Shown here: positions 58,576 through 64,000 of the stretch, in pieces
How positions within the stretch are numbered: position 1 is the stretch's first letter
Layout: each line of letters begins with the position of its first letter
Assembly: GCF_010015445.1 (NCBI RefSeq)
Contig: NC_053133.1
Location: 7,610,309 to 7,674,308 of the forward strand
DNA length: 64,000 bases
Direction: 5' to 3'
Source: Perca fluviatilis
Taxonomy: Eukaryota; Chordata; Actinopteri; Perciformes; Percidae
Notes under the pieces: generated by a model
The model's input: only the letters and a program-made list of their open reading frames with translations
Database searches by the model: none
Told to the model about the DNA's origin: nothing
Translations under genes and position numbers: made by a program

Positions 58576-59379
58576 TTTTGATGCTTATTAAGAACCCAAA
58601 TGGTTCTATAATGCACTTTAGGGAGGGCCCTATATGAACTAACATACAGAAGCTTTAAAGTTTCAATAAAGAGCCAGTTGTTTTATGAATGTAGACGAAA
58701 GTGAAAATCACTTTTAACGCACAAACCACACAGAAACTATGCCCTTCAAAGCTGTTCTCTTCAAAACAGATGAAGAGGAGGAAACCAAATCCAGCTAATC
58801 TGTAATGCATTAGCAAGCACACTAACAGTATGTTACAGCCCATTAGTGGTTAACAATGATAGCTGATTTTCAGATGGCACGGATAGCCATTACAGTAATT
58901 CGCTCCAGCCTGCGTCAACTCCCCAATGACAACCATTGCTTCCGGCCCCGACATTAGATCAATAATGCAAAACCTCCTTAAAGTTATGCCTTGTGGTTTC
59001 ATTTAAAAGAGCTTCCTCTCAAACTAATGACGCAGGTTAATTAGCTTGTCATCGTTTGGGAATTTCAATCGTAAAGGAACATGGGCCCTTTTTTTTAAAA
59101 GAAAAGGAACACTCCAGGGATGTGCCATGTCCCCTCTGTGTATTGCCTCTGTAGTCTTATTGATGGGTTTTTTGTGTCTTGGCTGACTACCAAATTGCTG
59201 GACTTGTTTGTATTTTGTTTTTCACAGGGTCAATACGGTTAAGAGGAAACAGTTTGCCAAGGAAACGGCAAGAAAAGCAGCTCAGACCAAGGACTTGCAA
59301 AAACAAGGGTCATCAGTCCAGTTTGAACATGCTTTTTACATTGGATGCACAAAAACAGTCCATCGCTGCAACTGCTGAT

Positions 59380-59418
<39 letters not shown>

Positions 59419-60085
59419 TCAGCTGGTCAAACATATGGTCCATTATGTACACTCTGTCCATACTGCTGTCCTGTCTGGTTTCCCCCCCATGGATCACCCC
59501 AGGGGTTGGCCACCTCCATCGATTGCCACCACTTATTAATCTGACTCTGGGTGGACACTACAGCCCTGCCATTTGTTAGAGGCTTTCCAACAGGATGCCA
59601 TTAGAGCGTCACTGTCGCACATTATCGTGAATAAGTAATGAGGAGGCCGGTAAAGCTGCAACTTCCTCCCACATTAGGATAAACGACTTTCAGGCAGGGA
59701 GGAACGAGGCACGTTTCGTTAAAATGCATGCAGGGAGAACAAGTGAGGGAGAGTGAGATAGACAGAGGGAGAAAGAGAGGCAGAGAGATGAGCATTAAGG
59801 ACCGGGGACAAACCGAAGTCTCCATAGAGAGAGGGACATTCAAGATCAATTGCTGAGAGAAGATGCAGACTAAGTGCTTTTGTTACGGTGAGAGAGGCAG
59901 AATTAGGACTGATTGTTCCAATATAACCAGACCTTGCATTCGGTTGAAACAAAGCAATTTCAATGATACTGCTCCTGAGGACCAGGTTGTGCTTTTTTTC
60001 CAACATCAAAAGATTTCAAAAGCGTATATTGCATTTGCTGGTCCTACCCGCTGGCCTCAAGTGTATTAGCATAGTAACCATAGGT
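58576..60085. other. Unassigned; possibly conserved non-coding near 58.86-59.06 kb
   Basis: No gene supported. GACGCAGGTTAATTAGCTTG and nearby ATTA-rich sequence look enhancer-like. The (CA)n at 59382-59416 lies inside accidental open frames. Confidence 0.35.
59382..59416 (+). repeat. (CA)17 microsatellite
   Basis: Uninterrupted CA dinucleotides. Confidence 0.97.
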
Positions 60086-60300
60086 TAGTCTCGCTTGCCA
60101 GACCTATCTCCACAGAGCTGCGGAATAAGGTCTGGACCCTCCACACATACATCTGAATAGGAGAAAAAAATGGCCTGGGTTGTTTGCATTTCCTTAAACC
60201 AATCACAATGGTCTTTGGCGACGCTAAGCTCCAGTCACAGTGACTGTCTCACGAAGGAACTTCTCTTGGAGGAACATTTGCACCCTGCAAAGGAAAACGC
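60086..60300 (-). mobile_element. TAGTCT-ended family M, right-end fragment
   Basis: Begins TAGTCTCGCTTGCCAGACCT and continues through CTCCACAGAGCTGCGG, TTAAACCAATCACAATGGTC and GACGCTAAGCTCC. This is collinear with the reverse complement of the right half of 44903-45360. It fades out near 60300. Confidence 0.8.
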
Positions 60301-61129
<829 letters not shown>

Positions 61130-61245
61130 TGCATCATTTGCTTCTGTGATGGACTGCTGATTAGTGAGGCACAGTTTCTGCAAAGTGCTCGGAGACAGAC
61201 TCTTGATGAAGGTCTATATAAATAAACCAGACTGAATTTGACTTG
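61130..61245 (+). mobile_element. Possible L2-group LINE 3' tail
   Basis: GCAAAGTGCTCGGAGACAGA, then GGTCTATATAAATAAACCAG and TTTGACTTG, matches the usual fish L2 ending of a TATATAAATAAA signal followed by a short repeated word. No coding sequence. Confidence 0.4.
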
Positions 61246-61999
61246 GTGTAAACAGAGAAATATGGTGTGCCAACAACAACTATAATTCATACATACTGAT
61301 ATCAATTTGCCCTTGGAATATTATTTCGTATAAAAATGAATTTTGAAACTGACATTTATTTGATGTACTTTCCAATTAAAATGATTCTGATTGACGGCCA
61401 CAATTTCTGAGCCGATTCCACCAGACACTAAGGGGTGATCAATTAAAAACAGCTCCATCCAACCAACCAGACTTAGGGCCTGTTTACACGATGACGCTCA
61501 CGGGTGTAAAACGAAAAAATATTTTATTGGATGTACCTTTTCATTTATATGGCGATGGTGTTTTTGGGGCTTAAAAACGCAAAAACCCTCCAGAGTGGAA
61601 ATCTTAAAAACGCTCCACCGTCACGTTACCGTCTAAAGGGTAAAAACATAAAAGTCTACGCAACTCCACCTTCTCGTCTTTCCAGACAAGCTTTTTTTTG
61701 TTCGCTTTGACATGTTTTGTGCTACTAAGGAGAGAAGTAGAAGGAAGGTGTTGTGTGCCAGTGCCACCTAACCGCCTGGCGTGCATACTACATTGAATTT
61801 CACACACTTTTGCGTCACCATGTGGACTCAGATTTCCTCCCCAAAACTCTCGTTTGAACGCGGAATAAAAAGTGAGAACGCAACGCCACTTTTGCGTTTT
61901 CTCTTCAGATTGTTTGCAAATAAACATAGCCATACTAAACCAATTTACCCAAATGATCTTCAGGTATTGGCATGACCACTTATTGGACCAATCTTCCCT
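61246..61999. other. Unassigned; a repeat probably starts at 61.48 kb
   Basis: GGGCCTGTTTACACGATGAC at about 61478 and AAAAACGC words downstream resemble a fish DNA-element end. The partner end is not seen. The 151-codon minus-strand frame 61604-62059 overlaps this and is not accepted as a gene. Confidence 0.35.
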
Positions 62000-63510
62000 G
62001 TGCAAAGGAAGTAATGAATCCAAACTGAATACAATCCTAAAAAAAAAAAATACCATCAATGCTCTGTCCAGAGCCAGCTGGACTCTTTGATGTTAGTTCT
62101 TCTTACTCATCTTCATCTCTTTGATTTCTTTGGTAGCAAGAATTTTTTTGAATGCCATTTAAAGCTGCCAGCATGAAGAGTTGCTTTACATTTACTAATA
62201 ATTCATGTCTGTCAGGTAAATAGCAAAGAATAGCTCCATAATTTTGCAGCCGTTTCTCTCCCTTGCTGGAATGCAAACTGGCTGCGGCTTAAGTGCTCGT
62301 GCTTGTTAGCAGATATTTAGCGATGATAGTGTCTGCTGCTTGGAAGACAAGCCGGTCCCCTGCAGGGCCACGCTCAGTCTCCGCTCATCAATAGACCGGT
62401 TCAAACCACAGCGCCACTGAAGATAGCAGAAGGGGAGATTTGCAATGTCAAAATATTGCTGTGGCATTTACAGGGAAGGTTTGTCTGCAGGGTGAAGGAA
62501 GGTTTAGTTAACTAACTTATTGTGAAGGTAATCGAGCAGACAGGACTTTTTAGGAGACATTTTTTTTTTTTTTTTTTTTTTTTAAAAGCCCCTTGGCTTC
62601 CGCAGACATTAAAGGGAAGCTTCCTTGTGAAATCTTCCCTGATGTTTCCCATCCTGCTTCTTTTTTTCATTAAGGAGGCCATAATGCAGAGAGGAGAAGG
62701 GGAGACTTGTCATGTTCTGCTGGAGGAGTTGTTTACAAGAACATAGCTTGCTTTTAAGGAAATTGGGGGCATGTGTCTGGGTCTCGACCATGTTCAGCGC
62801 TATGGCCAGATCATTAGTGCGAATGGGATTTGACTCTCAGTTGAACTCAAGTTAATTTAACAGAACCCAAGTATGAACTTTTTGGAATAATGAACTAATG
62901 AATTTCTGCTGAGTCAAAATGTGTCTGTAGATAAAGGAATGAATCATCACAAACGGATTTATTTTTTGTTGGCGGGGGGAGGGTCAAAGGAAGCAGATAC
63001 TCTTGTTTTGGTCAGCTATAAATACCAGGCACAATTAGTGTTCCATTCATTGTTCTTTATCCACTTTAGTAGCAGCAAATACTCTCAGGGGTGACAGATA
63101 AAGGAACATGGCTGACACACGGAGCAAAAGGACATTTAAGCTCTTTATTCAGGCCTGTTTTAATCAGCTCAGAGATTGGAGACCAAATCTCACTCTGTTC
63201 AACCCAGTTGCACAAGTGAAAGATGCTTATTAGAGTTACTCGGCTAGACATAATGCAAACAAGGGCATTGGAGATGTTTATAATGGTTCTTCAGTGCCAG
63301 GGTCAGTGTCCGCCTCAAATCAATCAGAGGAGTTTGAATCGAGGGAGTGCTTTACAAAGGGCGCATGCCATCATTTATCTTATCATTTGACGCTTTGTAA
63401 GGTTGTTTTGTAAGCAAATTGGAATGCAAATTTCATTTGTTTGCTTTTTTTTTTTTTCCCTCAAAGCTTTTCAGGCTGATTTAAAGCACTTATGCGTTAG
63501 CCGCGGCCAA

Positions 63511-63592
<82 letters not shown>

Positions 63593-64000
63593 GATAATGT
63601 TTTCTGGCATGAGAGAGCTGGACAAACCTGAGATGAATATTCTCCCTCCCCCGCCAGGTCTGATTTTCTCCCGGGTGTCGCGCAGCATGTGTGCGCAAAT
63701 CAATCAGGCCCCTTGTTCTAATCAGTCCCACTTATATCACCCTGCAAATAAATGACACCATTCAGGAGGAGAGATCAATAGGAGATAAGGTGAAAGTCTC
63801 CCCGCTTTCTGTCCACAGGGCACAGGGTTGGGACGAAAACTGGGGGGGGGGGAGGAACTCAGATTTGGCAGACTAAACTAAAATGGTTTATTCTTTTGTC
63901 TTGTACCTACATTGATTTGACTCTCAAATGCCACTCAATAACCACAGTTGAAGGACTCAGCATTTTAAGTGTGTGGGTGAGTGTATGAGGTAGGCACAGA
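62000..64000. other. Unassigned sequence to window end
   Basis: No gene supported. It holds a T-run of about 24 at 62560-62583, a T-run near 63446-63458, and (CA)39 at 63512-63589. A G-run lies at 63841-63851. The stretch 62120-62500 shows no recognised repeat. Confidence 0.45.
63512..63589 (+). repeat. (CA)39 microsatellite
   Basis: Uninterrupted CA dinucleotides, flanked by an accidental open frame on each strand. Confidence 0.98.

Noticed and set aside
61604..62059. 151-codon minus-strand open frame
   Set aside because: No domain, and it overlaps a probable DNA-element end starting near 61478.

Overview
This 64 kb window looks like intergenic or deeply intronic DNA of a ray-finned fish, most likely a percomorph. 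The evidence is the repeat content: a Tc1 element with long inverted repeats, CR1/L2/Rex1-type LINE pieces, tRNA-derived SINEs, many TTAA- and hAT-type non-autonomous DNA elements, and long CA/GT microsatellites. I found no intact host protein-coding gene, no rRNA, no functional tRNA gene and no CRISPR array. Nearly all longer open frames are accidental, often (GT)n read as Cys-Val or His-Thr. The few that encode recognisable protein are broken transposon genes.

Layout. 0-9 kb: mostly unassigned DNA with a few repeat fragments and three CTCF-like sites. 9.3-11.5 kb: a dense cluster holding a palindrome with telomere-like repeats inside, a broken BED-finger gene start, and a LINE split by an 862-bp DNA element. 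12.5-14.1 kb: a complete but frameshifted Tc1/mariner transposon. 16.6-17.6 kb: a second member of the DNA-element family seen at 9.9 kb. 19.7-20.2 kb: a very young-looking palindromic TTAA element. 23.1-25.2 kb: a composite TTAA element with an internal duplication. 27.6-28.6 kb: a hAT-like element carrying a nested TTAA element. 34.1-34.5 kb: a degenerate GACTCG-rich repeat. 38.2-40.2 kb: a LINE inside a CAGTTC-ended element. 41.9-44.2 kb: a 1.84 kb hAT element with a perfect 8-bp target duplication, sitting inside an older repeat and itself containing another. 44.2-45.9 kb: an L2-tailed repeat, the best copy of a TAGTCT-ended family, and one other repeat. 54.3-58.6 kb: a tRNA-derived SINE, the 5' part of a LINE, and the second copy of a repeat first seen at 1.7 kb. 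The rest is unassigned, and some of it could be conserved non-coding sequence.

There is no operon-like or pathway logic. The genes that can be read served only the mobility of their own elements and are all disrupted. The best lead is a DNA-element family with ends CAGTCC(C/T)TCCAG. Two copies (9869-10730 and 16600-17554) lie in opposite orientations, and each is flanked by a different perfect 6-bp target duplication, an uncommon length for animal DNA transposons. I found no convincing new host system. Family names come from recall of teleost repeats plus the structure visible here, and no database search was possible.
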